From NCBI GenBank assembly GCA_017985015.1, contig JAGNYI010000013.1, forward strand, positions 1 to 64,000: a DNA stretch of 64,000 nucleotides. The letters run 5' to 3'. Each line of letters opens with the position of its first letter. Position 1 is the stretch's first letter. Shown one piece after another: positions 19,110-27,991 of the stretch. Below the pieces are notes generated by a model that searched no databases, was not told the origin of the DNA, and saw nothing but the letters and a program-made list of their open reading frames with translations. The translations under genes and the position numbers were made by a program. Origin of the DNA: Giesbergeria sp. (GTDB lineage: Bacteria; Pseudomonadota; Gammaproteobacteria; Burkholderiales; Burkholderiaceae_C).

Positions 19110-20889
19110 CCTCGGAACCGAGCAGCATTTCCGTGATGCCCTTGCCGGCCTGCACCATGGGGAAGACGTTTTCGGTGGGGTCGGTGCGGAAGTCCATGAA
19201 CACCGTGCGGTCCTTGAGCTTGCGGGCTTCGCGCAGCGCGGGCTCCACGTCTTGCGGGCGCTCGATCAGCATGCCGACGTGGCCAAAGGCCTCGGCCAGC
19301 TTGACGAAGTTGGGCAGCGCGTCCATATAGCTGTGGCTGTAGCGGCCGGAATATTCAATCTCCTGCCACTGGCGCACCATGCCCAGATAGCGGTTGTTGA
19401 GCGACACCACCTTGATCGGCGTGTTGTACTGCAGGCAGGTCGAGAGCTCCTGGATGTTCATCTGCACCGAGCCTTCGCCGGTGATGCAGAACACCTCACT
19501 TTGCGGCTTGGCCAGCTTGATGCCCATGGCGTAGGGAATGCCCACGCCCATGGTGCCCAGGCCGCCGGAATTGATCCAGCGGCGCGGCTCGTCGAAGCGG
19601 TAGTACTGCGCGGCCCACATCTGGTGCTGACCCACGTCGGACGTGATGTACGTGTCGGCGTCCTTGGTCATGTTCCAGAGCGTCTCGACGACGTACTGTG
19701 GCTTGATGACGTCCGCGCTGCCCATGCTGTACTTGAGGCAGTCGCGGCTGCGCCAGCCTTCAATGGTGTCCCACCACGCGGCCAGCGCACCGGCATCGGC
19801 GCGGGTCGTGGTTTCGCGGATCATGGAGATGAGCTCGGTCAGTACGTCCTTGACATCGCCGACGATGGGAATGTCCACCTTGACGCGCTTGGAGATGCTC
19901 GACGGGTCGATATCGATGTGGATGATCTTGCGTTCGTTCTGCGCGAAGTGCTTGGGGTTGCCAATCACGCGGTCGTCAAAGCGCGCGCCCACCGCCAGCA
20001 GCACGTCGCAATGCTGCATGGCGTTGTTGGCCTCTACCGTGCCGTGCATGCCGGGCATGCCGAGGAACTTGCGGTCGCTGGCCGGATAGGCGCCCAGGCC
20101 CATCAGCGTGTTGGTCACTGGGTAACCCAGCATGTCCACCAGGGTGCGCAGCTCGTTCGTCGCGTTGCCAAGCAACACGCCGCCACCGGTGTAAATGTAG
20201 GGGCGCTTGGCGGCCAGCAAGAGTTGCAGCGCCTTGCGAATTTGCCCGCCGTGGCCCCGCCGCACCGGGTTGTAGGAGCGCATTTCCACGCTTTGTGGAT
20301 AGCCCTCGTACGGCGCTTTCTTGAACGAGACGTCCTTGGGGATATCGACAACGACGGGCCCGGGCCGGCCCGAGCGGGCAATATGGAACGCCTTCTTCAA
20401 GGTGATCGCCAGGTCCCGCGGGTCCTTGACCAGGAAGTTGTGCTTGACGATGGGGCGCGTGATGCCCACGGTGTCGCATTCCTGGAAGGCATCGAGGCCA
20501 ATCGCTGCCGTAGGCACCTGGCCGGTGATGATCACCATGGGAATGCTGTCCATGTAGGCCGTGGCAATGCCGGTGACCGCATTGGTCACGCCGGGGCCGG
20601 AGGTCACAAGCGCGACGCCCACATCGCCCGTGGCGCGTGCGTAACCATCTGCCGCGTGGACAGCTGCCTGCTCGTGGCGCACCAGCACATGCTGCATGGT
20701 GTCTTGCTTGTACAGCGCGTCGTAGATGTAGAGAACAGCACCGCCGGGGTAGCCCCAGATGTACTTGACGCCTTCGGCCTGCAAGCCCTTGATGAGGATT
20801 TCTGCACCCATGAGTTCCTGGGTGGCAGGAGCAGCGCCCTGCTTTTGGGCGGCGGCTGCCGAGGCGAGTTCGGCTGATGAAATTTCCAT
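19102..20889 (-). CDS. ilvI: Acetolactate synthase, large (catalytic) subunit
   Basis: TPP- and FAD-dependent condensation of two pyruvates, or pyruvate with 2-ketobutyrate, the first common step of branched-chain amino acid synthesis. The 595 residues include an Ala-rich N-terminal extension, the Pyr domain with YIWGYPGGAVLYIYDAL and the catalytic glutamate in HEQAAVHAADGYAR, the central FAD domain (LGMPGMHGTVEANNAM), and the PP domain with GEGSVQMNIQELSTCLQYNT ending in SLNN. The metal-site GDG is GEG here, as I expect for Burkholderiales enzymes. The last residues (LLGSEDL) run into the dispersed repeat that gives the stop. First gene of ilvI-ilvH-ilvC; no leader peptide rich in Ile, Val or Leu was found upstream. 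Confidence 0.96.
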   Translation of the reverse strand: MEISSAELASAAAAQKQGAAPATQELMGAEILIKGLQAEGVKYIWGYPGGAVLYIYDALYKQDTMQHVLVRHEQAAVHAADGYARATGDVGVALVTSGPGVTNAVTGIATAYMDSIPMVIITGQVPTAAIGLDAFQECDTVGITRPIVKHNFLVKDPRDLAITLKKAFHIARSGRPGPVVVDIPKDVSFKKAPYEGYPQSVEMRSYNPVRRGHGGQIRKALQLLLAAKRPYIYTGGGVLLGNATNELRTLVDMLGYPVTNTLMGLGAYPASDRKFLGMPGMHGTVEANNAMQHCDVLLAVGARFDDRVIGNPKHFAQNERKIIHIDIDPSSISKRVKVDIPIVGDVKDVLTELISMIRETTTRADAGALAAWWDTIEGWRSRDCLKYSMGSADVIKPQYVVETLWNMTKDADTYITSDVGQHQMWAAQYYRFDEPRRWINSGGLGTMGVGIPYAMGIKLAKPQSEVFCITGEGSVQMNIQELSTCLQYNTPIKVVSLNNRYLGMVRQWQEIEYSGRYSHSYMDALPNFVKLAEAFGHVGMLIERPQDVEPALREARKLKDRTVFMDFRTDPTENVFPMVQAGKGITEMLLGSEDL

Positions 20890-21075
20890 GATGAACCTTT
20901 GTGATTTTCTCTAACGAAAAACCTTGGGTGCTTCTTGCAAGGCCCTTGTGAGGCCCGCTCGAAACTTGAGGCCAAGGACATGGGCGGGATGATTGCCGCG
21001 CCGGACCGAGACCCGTTTGCTTTGATGATGCTGGGCGCGATTATCGCACTGCAACAAATCTCCTGTGCGCCGGGA

Positions 21076-21102
21076 TTGAAAAAAACGTGGAAATGCAATA
21101 AT
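21076..21102 (+). promoter_or_regulatory. Probable promoter of the sigma-factor operon
   Basis: TTGAAA (21076-21081) and AATAAT (21097-21102), with an extended -10 TG at 21094-21095 and a 15-base spacer, lie about 60 bases before the chosen start. The 270 bases between ilvI and this gene hold the promoters of both and nothing else recognised. Confidence 0.4.
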
Positions 21103-21159
21103 CCGCGCCGCAGCCCGGCAGCGATTGGGCGCAACCCCTGCCTCCACCACCTGCCCCTC

Positions 21160-21729
21160 TTGGCCACCGAAAAAGAACTGTCTGATTTCCTCAAAAGCGT
21201 CGAAAAACGGGCCTTCAAACGCTCGTACTACCACGTACGCAATGAGGAATCCGCGCTCGACATCGTGCAAGACAGCATGATGAAGCTGGCCCAACACTAT
21301 GGCGACAAGCCGCCCAACGAGTTGCCGATGCTGTACCAGCGCATTCTCAGCAACTGCACGCTGGACTGGTTTCGCCGCCAAAAGACCCACCGGGCGCTGT
21401 TCTCTTCCATGGGTGAATTTGTCGCTGCAGGCGACGACGGGGCAGAATTTGACGCTTTGGAGGCACTGTCGTTTGCCAGCAACGGCGAGCATGCGCAAAG
21501 CACCGAAGATCTGGCTCGGCGCGCTCAAACCTTTCACCAGATCGAGGACGAGATTGCGCGTTTGCCGCCGCGTCAACGAGAAGCGTTTTTGATGCGTTAC
21601 TGGGAGGAGATGGACGTTGCAGAAACGGCAGCCGCGATGGGATGCTCTGAAGGCAGCGTGAAAACCCACTGCTTTCGAGCGGTCCAAACACTTGGCAAGG
21701 CACTCAAGGCCAAAGGAATCGAACTATGA
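21160..21729 (+). CDS. RNA polymerase sigma factor, ECF/RpoE-like
   Basis: A 189-residue sigma-70 family protein. Region 2 spans about residues 15-75 (AFKRSYYHVRNEESALDIVQ, DSMMKLAQHY, ILSNCTLDWFRRQK) and region 4 about 125-185 (LPPRQREAFLMRYWEEMDVA, then ETAAAMGCSEGSVKTHCFRA). The start is taken at TTG 21160 (MATEKELSDFLKSVEKRAFK). The frame stays open 225 bases further upstream but that part looks like untranslated leader. It overlaps the DUF3619 gene by four bases. The order sigma-DUF3619-DUF3106-RDD is familiar from Comamonadaceae. DUF3619, with one membrane segment, could be the anti-sigma factor. Confidence 0.9.
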   Translation: MATEKELSDFLKSVEKRAFKRSYYHVRNEESALDIVQDSMMKLAQHYGDKPPNELPMLYQRILSNCTLDWFRRQKTHRALFSSMGEFVAAGDDGAEFDALEALSFASNGEHAQSTEDLARRAQTFHQIEDEIARLPPRQREAFLMRYWEEMDVAETAAAMGCSEGSVKTHCFRAVQTLGKALKAKGIEL

Positions 21730-22175
21730 ACAATCTTCCCCAGAGCAGCGCCGAACGGGCCATGGAAGGCTATGCGCAGCGCATCACTGCACGGCTCAAT
21801 GAAGCCACGACGCAACTTGACTACCACGTCGTCGAGCGCTTGCGCGCTGGACGCGTGCAGGCACTGGCCCATCGCAAGAAGGCAATGTCGGCACCCAAAC
21901 CGGTGCCCGTCTTCACCCGGCTGGGGTCCAGCTTGGCCTGGGGCGGTGGTTCGGGTGGCAGCTCGGGCGGTTGGTGGCATTCGTTGCTCGCAGCCGTTCC
22001 CATGCTGGCCCTGGTTGCGGGCATCATGGTCATCGGTGCGGCCCAGGATGAGACCGGTACCATAGAAATTGCCGAAGTCGATGCCGCGCTGCTCGCCAGC
22101 GATTTGCCCCCCGCCGCCTATGCCGATCCTGGCTTTGTGCAATACCTTAAGGCGCACGCCGACGAAAGCCGCTGA
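21726..22175 (+). CDS. DUF3619 family protein, possible anti-sigma factor
   Basis: A 149-residue protein with a soluble N-terminal part (about 1-55, ARLNEATTQLDYHVVERLRA), a Gly/Ser-rich linker, one membrane segment (SLLAAVPMLALVAGIMVIGA, about 85-104) and a short acidic periplasmic tail ending near LKAHADESR. Function unknown. Its four-base overlap with an ECF-like sigma gene and its single-span topology are those of anti-sigma factors, although it lacks a recognisable zinc-binding HxxxCxxC motif. Confidence 0.8.
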   Translation: MNNLPQSSAERAMEGYAQRITARLNEATTQLDYHVVERLRAGRVQALAHRKKAMSAPKPVPVFTRLGSSLAWGGGSGGSSGGWWHSLLAAVPMLALVAGIMVIGAAQDETGTIEIAEVDAALLASDLPPAAYADPGFVQYLKAHADESR

Positions 22176-22203
22176 ACTGGCTGCGTTTTAACTATTTTTG
22201 TGC

Positions 22204-23037
22204 ATGCATCCACCTATTGCGCCCGTTCCTCGCTCGCCCCGCGCCACGCCAGCCCTTGTGCTGGCGTTGGTTTTGTTGGTGGCGTTCAGTGCTGGCGGCC
22301 TGGCGATTCTCAATGCCGTTCCCATGGCGCCCGGCACCGCCATCCCCGAACAGGCGCTGGAGTCTGCGGGCGAACGCAGCGCCGAGGCGCTGACTGCAGG
22401 GCCACGGAAACCCCTGCGCTTGTCGGGGCCGGGCTGGGAGCTGATGACAACGCCGCAAAAGCTCGCGCTCTATCCACTTGCCGAGCGGTGGGCCTACCTG
22501 AGCGAAACGCAGAAACGCCGCTGGCTGGTGCTGGCCGAGAATTTTGGCTCGCTGTCTGAGCCCGAGCAGCAGCGACTGCATGAACGCATGACGGACTGGG
22601 CCAGCCTGAGCGCCCAGCAACGCAGCCAAGCCCGACTGAACTTTGCCGTCACGCGCGATCTGGCGCCGCAAGATATTCAGTCGCAATGGGAGGCTTACCA
22701 AGCCCTTAGCAAAGCCGACAAGCAACGCTTGGCGGCGCACGCAGCGAAGCCGCGCGGCGCTGCTACGGCGCTCATGCCAGTGCCGGCCAAACGCTTGGCG
22801 CGTGTCCCTGCGGCCCCGGACGCCCAGGCACAATCAGCCAATCCTCCAAAAATCGTGTTCCCGTCGACCACCGCAGTGCGTGCGACGCCTGCGCCCGAGC
22901 CCATCGCGCTCCCGCCCTCGCCATTGCCGCCGGCATCCAGCAGCGCGCAGGCGGCGGGCGCCGGTGCCCCGGGCGAGGTCAATGCCGACGCACCACCGCG
23001 CCCGTCGGACCCGCTGCCCGATCCCTACGTCAATTGA
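22204..23037 (+). CDS. DUF3106 domain protein
   Basis: A protein of about 277 residues with an N-terminal membrane anchor (ALVLALVLLVAFSAGGLAIL) and a DUF3106 region of short helical repeats around Trp (PGWELMTTPQKLALYPLAER, WAYLSETQKRRWLVLAENFG, MTDWASLSAQQRSQARLNF). A long Pro/Ala-rich low-complexity tail follows. The role is unknown; it is probably periplasmic. The start at ATG 22204 is chosen over an in-frame TTG six bases upstream. The next gene starts on a TTG overlapping its stop. Confidence 0.85.
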   Translation: MHPPIAPVPRSPRATPALVLALVLLVAFSAGGLAILNAVPMAPGTAIPEQALESAGERSAEALTAGPRKPLRLSGPGWELMTTPQKLALYPLAERWAYLSETQKRRWLVLAENFGSLSEPEQQRLHERMTDWASLSAQQRSQARLNFAVTRDLAPQDIQSQWEAYQALSKADKQRLAAHAAKPRGAATALMPVPAKRLARVPAAPDAQAQSANPPKIVFPSTTAVRATPAPEPIALPPSPLPPASSSAQAAGAGAPGEVNADAPPRPSDPLPDPYVN

Positions 23038-23579
23038 ACGCCTTGAATCCGACACCCGCACCCGCGCCCGCAGCCACTGGCCTGCCCGGCAGTTCCCTTA
23101 TTGCACCGGCGCTCTCGCGCCGGATGGCATGTTGGCTCTACGAAGGCATTTTGATGTTCGGCGTCGTCTTCATTGCCGGCTACCTCTTTGGCACCCTGAG
23201 CCAGACGCGCAATGCGCTGGACAACCGGCATCCGCTGCAGGCGTTTTTGTTTGTCGTGTTTGGTATCTATTTCGTCTGGTTCTGGGCCAAGGGCCAGACG
23301 CTTGCCATGAAGACCTGGCATATCCGTGTGGTTGATGCGGCCGGACAACCGCTAACGCAGGTTCGCGCACTGGGCCGCTACCTGCTGGCATGGCTGTGGT
23401 TTTTGCCGCCCCTGGTGGTGCTCGCACCACTCGGGCTTCCTGCCAGCGAGATCGTGGTGCTTGTGGTGGGATGGGTTGTTTTCTGGGCGCTCGCCAGCCG
23501 CTTGCACCCCCAGCACCAGTTCTGGCACGACGCCCTGGCCGGTACACGCCTGATCAACAGCCAGCTTCGCGCGCAATAA
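23034..23579 (+). CDS. RDD family membrane protein
   Basis: A 181-residue integral membrane protein of the RDD family. After a Pro/Ala-rich N-terminus, SRRMACWLYEGILMFGVVF replaces the usual R-x-x-A-x-x-D-x-x-x motif (Tyr-Glu in place of Asp). Two further hydrophobic stretches follow, then FWHDALAGTRLI, the family's C-terminal motif. The transported or bound substrate is not known. The TTG start at 23034 overlaps the DUF3106 stop, indicating translational coupling. Last gene of the sigma operon; the stop is followed by AATAAGCGCTTG, a possible scrap of the dispersed repeat. Confidence 0.85.
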   Translation: MNALNPTPAPAPAATGLPGSSLIAPALSRRMACWLYEGILMFGVVFIAGYLFGTLSQTRNALDNRHPLQAFLFVVFGIYFVWFWAKGQTLAMKTWHIRVVDAAGQPLTQVRALGRYLLAWLWFLPPLVVLAPLGLPASEIVVLVVGWVVFWALASRLHPQHQFWHDALAGTRLINSQLRAQ

Positions 23580-23599
23580 GCGCTTGCAGGCGCGCGACA

Positions 23600-24019
23600 A
23601 TGCGCCCCATGAAAGACATTCCCGGTTCAAACGCTGGATACGCCAACCCGCAGAAAGAGCGGCGTGGCCTAAGCCGCATGCTGCACGCCACCCGCTACTC
23701 CCTGCTCGGCCTGCGTGCCGCCTGGGGCGAAGCGGCTTTTCGCCAGGAAGCCCTCGCCGCGTTGGTGCTGGTGCCCATTGCCTTCTGGCTTGGCCGCACT
23801 TGGGTCGAGGTCTCGCTGCTGGCCGGCTCGGTTGTGCTGCTGATGATTGTGGAACTCCTCAACACGGCGGTGGAAGCCGCCATTGACCGCATTGGCCCCG
23901 AATGGCATGCGCTCTCGGCCCGCGCCAAGGACATGGGCAGCGCCGCCGTCCTGCTGGGCCTGCTGCTGTGCATGAGCATCTGGGGTGCCGCCATTTACCA
24001 AAGGATTGTTCATGGCTGA
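23600..24019 (+). CDS. dgkA: Diacylglycerol kinase (prokaryotic DgkA type)
   Basis: Phosphorylates diacylglycerol in the inner membrane to recycle it to phosphatidic acid. The 139 residues hold three membrane helices and the family core VELLNTAVEAAIDRIGPEWH followed by AKDMGSAAV, which contains the catalytic glutamate and magnesium-site residues. Of two in-frame ATGs (23600 and 23609), the first has an AGG nine bases upstream. The LOG gene downstream overlaps its end by eight bases. Confidence 0.93.
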   Translation: MRPMKDIPGSNAGYANPQKERRGLSRMLHATRYSLLGLRAAWGEAAFRQEALAALVLVPIAFWLGRTWVEVSLLAGSVVLLMIVELLNTAVEAAIDRIGPEWHALSARAKDMGSAAVLLGLLLCMSIWGAAIYQRIVHG

Positions 24020-24608
24020 GCCCCGTTTTTCAGTGTGTGTGTACTGCGGCTCGCGGCCCGGAGAAAACCCGCTGTTTGGCGAGGCGGCCCAGGTCGTGGG
24101 CACCTGGATTGGCGCGCAGGGCGGTCAGCTCGTCTATGGTGGTGGCCGCAGCGGCCTGATGGGCACCGTGGCGCAGGCGACGGCAAGCGCGGGCGGACGC
24201 GTTGTCGGCGTCATTCCGCAGTCGCTGGTGGACAAGGAACATGCCAATCGCGCGTGCGACGAGCTGCACATTGTGCAAACCATGCACGAACGCAAGGCGC
24301 TGATGGCCGAGCGCAGCGATGCCTTTCTGGCGCTTCCGGGCGGCATTGGCACCTTCGAAGAGCTGTTTGAAGTCTGGACCTGGAGCCAGCTCGGCTACCA
24401 CAACAAGCCCATCGGCCTGCTCGACGTGGCCGACTATTACCAGCCGCTGCTGGCGTTTCTGTCGGGCAGCGTGCAGGCAGGCTTCATGGGGCCGTGGCAA
24501 ATGGACCTGGTGCGCGTGGGCACGGATCCGGCAAGCCTGCTGGAGCAGTTGACGCAGGCAGCGCAGCGCAGCGCGCCTCGGGATGCGGCACTGCGAGCCA
24601 AAATCTGA
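24012..24608 (+). CDS. LOG family protein (cytokinin riboside 5'-monophosphate phosphoribohydrolase type)
   Basis: A 198-residue Rossmann-fold protein with both family motifs, YGGGRSGLMG (about 45-54) and PGGIGTFEELFEVWTWSQLG (about 112-131). LOG proteins release adenine-type bases from nucleoside monophosphates and in bacteria probably act in nucleotide salvage. AAGGA at 24001-24005 supports the ATG at 24012, and the gene overlaps dgkA. Convergent with glnB. Confidence 0.93.
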   Translation: MAEPRFSVCVYCGSRPGENPLFGEAAQVVGTWIGAQGGQLVYGGGRSGLMGTVAQATASAGGRVVGVIPQSLVDKEHANRACDELHIVQTMHERKALMAERSDAFLALPGGIGTFEELFEVWTWSQLGYHNKPIGLLDVADYYQPLLAFLSGSVQAGFMGPWQMDLVRVGTDPASLLEQLTQAAQRSAPRDAALRAKI

Positions 24609-24620
24609 CCGGCCAAATGC

Positions 24621-24992
<372 letters not shown>

Positions 24993-26648
24993 TCAGGCGC
25001 GGAACTGATTGGTGATGGGGTAGCGCCAATCCTTGCCAAAGCTGCGCCGCGTGACGCGGATGCCTACCGGCGCCTGGCGGCGCTTGTATTCGTTGATCTT
25101 GATGAGACGCGTCACCCGTTCAACATCCGCGCGTTCGAAACCGGCTGCAATGATGGACTCTATGGCTTCGTCATTTTCCATATAGCGCGCAATGATGGCG
25201 TCCAGCACCTCGTAGGGTGGCAGGCTGTCCTGGTCGGTCTGACCAGGGCGCAGCTCGGCGCTGGGTGGGCGCGTGATGATGCGCTCGGGGATCGGGTTGG
25301 CGCCGGTGTTGAACGGGTCGTTGGCATTGCGCCAGCGCGCCAGCGCGAAGACCTGCGTCTTGGGCACGTCCTTGATGGGCGCAAAGCCCCCTGCCATGTC
25401 GCCGTACAGCGTGCAATAACCCGTAGCCAGCTCGCTCTTGTTGCCCGTGGTCAGCACCAGGCTGCCAAACTTGTTCGACAGCGCCATCAACAGCGTGCCG
25501 CGAATGCGCGCCTGGAGGTTTTCTTCGGTCGTGTCCTCCGCCTTGCCGGCGAATTGCGGCGCGAGGGAGGCCTTGAAGGCTTCGAACGCGGGGCGGATGT
25601 CGATCTCTTCGTACGACACGCCGAGGCGCCCGGCCATGTCGCGCGCATCAATCCAGCTGATGTCGGCCGTGTAGGGCGACGGCATCATTACCGTGCGCAC
25701 GCGGCCCTTGCCCAGCGCATCGACGGCCAGGGCCAACACCAGCGCCGAATCGATGCCGCCCGAGAGGCCCAGCAGCACACCGGGGAAGCCATTTTTGCCG
25801 ATGTAGTCGCGCACGCCCAGCACCAGCGCATGCCACAAGTCTGGCAGCAAGCCCGGCAGTGGGGCCACGTCTGCTTTAATTTTGATAGCTGCCTGCGCTT
25901 GCTCCACCTGCGCAAACACCAGTTTTTCTTCAAAAGCCGGGGCGCGGGCGACGACAGCGCCGTCCGCGTCCAGAGCAAACGAGCGCCCTTCGAAGACCAC
26001 CTCGTCCTGCCCGCCCACCAGGTGTGCATAGACCAGCGGCAGGCCGGTTTCCTGCACCCGCGCGCGCATGGTCTCCTCACGCGTGCTGCTCTTGCCGCTG
26101 TGGAACGGCGAGGCGTTGATGACGGCGATGAGCTGGGCGCCCGCTGCCGCCACGTCCCGTGCCGGTGCTGTGTGCCAGGCGTCCTCACAAATCAGCAAGC
26201 CCACGCGCAGGCCGGCCACTTCGAACACGCAAGGCGCCTCGCCGGGCCGGAAGTAGCGCCGCTCGTCAAACACTTCGTAGTTGGGGAGCTCCCGCTTGGC
26301 ATAGGTCTGCTCAATGCACCCGGCGCGCAGCACGCTGGCGGCGTTGAAACAGGTGGCAAACGCGGCGGCTCCGCTGGCCCGCTGCGGGTGCCCCAGCACG
26401 ATGACGAGGTCTTTCAGGGCCGCCGTCGCCTCGGCGATGCGTTTGACGGCATCATCACAGGCCGCGAGAAACGCTGGCCGCAGGAACAAATCCTCGGCGG
26501 CATAGCCACACAAGGCCAGTTCGGGCGTCAGCAGCAAGGCCGCGCCGCCGGCATGGGCCGCGTGCGCTGCATCGATGATCTTCTGCGCGTTGCCGCGCAG
26601 GTCACCTACAGTGAAATTGAGTTGCGCTATGCAAATGGAGAGCGTCAT
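24993..26648 (-). CDS. nadE: Glutamine-dependent NAD+ synthetase
   Basis: Amidates nicotinic acid adenine dinucleotide to NAD+ using glutamine. The 551 residues form an N-terminal nitrilase-type glutaminase (E43, K118 and C154 in LLICEDAWHT) and a C-terminal synthetase with the PP-loop SGGIDS at 296-301 and LTTGNKSELATGYCTLYGD. The start is the ATG at 26648 (MTLSICIAQLNFTVGDLRGN); the open frame upstream lacks similarity. A dispersed repeat copy (25878-25927) encodes roughly residues 242-258 (QVEQAQAAIKIKAD) in the linker between the two domains. glnB follows; the FemAB-like gene is divergent. Confidence 0.96.
   Translation of the reverse strand: MTLSICIAQLNFTVGDLRGNAQKIIDAAHAAHAGGAALLLTPELALCGYAAEDLFLRPAFLAACDDAVKRIAEATAALKDLVIVLGHPQRASGAAAFATCFNAASVLRAGCIEQTYAKRELPNYEVFDERRYFRPGEAPCVFEVAGLRVGLLICEDAWHTAPARDVAAAGAQLIAVINASPFHSGKSSTREETMRARVQETGLPLVYAHLVGGQDEVVFEGRSFALDADGAVVARAPAFEEKLVFAQVEQAQAAIKIKADVAPLPGLLPDLWHALVLGVRDYIGKNGFPGVLLGLSGGIDSALVLALAVDALGKGRVRTVMMPSPYTADISWIDARDMAGRLGVSYEEIDIRPAFEAFKASLAPQFAGKAEDTTEENLQARIRGTLLMALSNKFGSLVLTTGNKSELATGYCTLYGDMAGGFAPIKDVPKTQVFALARWRNANDPFNTGANPIPERIITRPPSAELRPGQTDQDSLPPYEVLDAIIARYMENDEAIESIIAAGFERADVERVTRLIKINEYKRRQAPVGIRVTRRSFGKDWRYPITNQFRA
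25878..25927 (+). repeat. Dispersed repeat inside nadE
   Basis: The plus strand TTTTGATAGCTGCCTGCGCT, then TGCTCCACCTGCGC matches the left half of the element; the right arm is degenerate. On the nadE strand it reads QAQAAIKIK, in the same frame and with nearly the same peptide as the hrpA copy. Confidence 0.7.
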
Positions 26649-26737
26649 GGGGCCCAGAAGGTCGGACAAGAGCCAGCGGCAAACCATGCCGAGCACACGA
26701 GCATTCGCAATGAACGCGCGCATTGCCAAGGCCGTGC

Positions 26738-27964
26738 ATGGCTGAAAAAGCCATTATCACCCGCGTACACACCAGTCCGCTGGCGCTGGACGCAGCCGCT
26801 TGGAACGCTCTCCTGGCGCAACAGGCACACGCCACGCCCTTCATGCGCCACGAGTACCTCGCGGCCCTGCACGCGAGCGGCAGTGCCGTGCCCGCCACTG
26901 GCTGGCACCCGCACTACGTCACGCTGGAGCAGGACGGCTGCCTGATCGCCGCTTGCCCGCTGTACCTGAAAGAGCATTCGTACGGCGAATACATATTCGA
27001 CTGGGCCTGGGCGCGCGCCTACCAGGAGCACGGCCTCGCCTACTACCCCAAGGCCCTGGTTGCCGTGCCCTTCACGCCCGTCCCAGGCAGCCGGCTGCTG
27101 GCGCGCGATGAGGCTGCGCGCACGGCGCTGCTTCGCGCGGTGGTGGCTTGGTGCGAGGAGCAGTCCTTGTCTTCCTTGCACCTGCTCTTTGGCAGCGAAG
27201 CAGACATGGCGGCGTGCAAAAGTGTTGGGCTGATGCAGCGCACCACCGTGCAATTTCACTGGAAGAACCTTGCGCCGGAGGGAGGAAGGTTCCGCGATTT
27301 CGAGCATTTTCTCGGCGCCCTTACCCAGGACAAGCGCAAGAAAATTCGCCAGGAGCAGCGCCGCGTGCGGGACGCGGGCGTGCGCTTTCGTTGGGCGCAC
27401 GGGTCGGACATTGCGGCTGCCGACTGGAATTTTTTCTACCGCTGCTACGAGCGCACCTATCTGGAACACGGCAACCCGCCCTACCTTAGCCGCGCCTTTT
27501 TTGAGCGCATGGCGCGTGACATGCCGGGCGCCTGGCTGCTGTTCATTGCCGAACGTGAAGGCGAAGCGATTGCTAGCAGTCTGATAGCTGTCAACGCATA
27601 TCCATCAAGCGCTAGAGGCCAAAATGGCTTTACTTTTTCGCCACCAACAGCCTATGGCCGGTACTGGGGGGCGCTGGAGCGGGTGGACAGCCTGCACTTC
27701 GACGCCTGCTATTACCAGCCGCTGGCCTGGTGCATCGCGCACGGCTTTGAAACATTTGAGGGCGGTGCCCAGGGCGAGCACAAGATGGCCCGTGCGCTGA
27801 TGCCAGTGGCCACGCACAGCGCCCATTGGCTGGCCCACCCCGCCTTCGCAGACGCCGTGGAGCACTTTCTGGAGCGTGAGGATGCTGGCATGGCGGCGTA
27901 CGTTCAAGAACTCAAGGCGCACACACCCTTTCGCGTCGCAGCGCAGAGGGTGCCAAACCCCTGA
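26738..27964 (+). CDS. FemAB/GNAT-like N-acetyltransferase (DUF482-type)
   Basis: A 408-residue protein of the peptidogalycan-biosynthesis/GNAT family (DUF482): an N-terminal part with AWNALLAQQAHATPFMRHEY and SYGEYIFDWAWARAYQEHGL, and a C-terminal acyltransferase-like part with FLGALTQDKRKKIRQEQRRV, GRYWGALERVDSLHFDACYY and GFETFEGGAQGEHKMARAL. The true reaction is unproven; aminoacyl or acetyl transfer is inferred from the fold. The start at ATG 26738 has AAGG at 26728-26731. Residues about 282-298 (LIAVNAYPSSARGQNGF) are encoded by a dispersed repeat copy, inserted just before the conserved TAYGRYWG. Confidence 0.85.
   Translation: MAEKAIITRVHTSPLALDAAAWNALLAQQAHATPFMRHEYLAALHASGSAVPATGWHPHYVTLEQDGCLIAACPLYLKEHSYGEYIFDWAWARAYQEHGLAYYPKALVAVPFTPVPGSRLLARDEAARTALLRAVVAWCEEQSLSSLHLLFGSEADMAACKSVGLMQRTTVQFHWKNLAPEGGRFRDFEHFLGALTQDKRKKIRQEQRRVRDAGVRFRWAHGSDIAAADWNFFYRCYERTYLEHGNPPYLSRAFFERMARDMPGAWLLFIAEREGEAIASSLIAVNAYPSSARGQNGFTFSPPTAYGRYWGALERVDSLHFDACYYQPLAWCIAHGFETFEGGAQGEHKMARALMPVATHSAHWLAHPAFADAVEHFLEREDAGMAAYVQELKAHTPFRVAAQRVPNP
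27581..27632 (+). repeat. Dispersed repeat inside the FemAB-like gene
   Basis: CTGATAGCTGTCAACGCATA, then TCAAGCGCTAGAGGCCAAAA and TGGCTTT match the left end and the whole right half. It is translated in the sense orientation as IAVNAYPSSARGQNGF. Confidence 0.8.
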
Positions 27965-27991
27965 TTGCAGCGCGGAAGTGCTGCCCACCAG

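Noticed and set aside
19252..20877. Plus-strand frame of 541 codons across ilvI
   Set aside because: Antisense shadow of ilvI; no domain resemblance.
20935..21159. Upstream in-frame extension of the sigma factor
   Set aside because: The extra 75 codons hold the promoter-like TTGAAA/AATAAT and lack similarity to sigma factors, so the TTG at 21160 is preferred.
20890..21160. Possible attenuator or leader peptide before ilvI
   Set aside because: I found no short frame rich in Ile, Val or Leu codons and no hairpin with a T tract.
23574..23590. AATAAGCGCTTGCAGGC after the RDD gene as a thirteenth repeat copy
   Set aside because: Only the right arm is similar; no ATAGCT end and no tail, so it was not counted.
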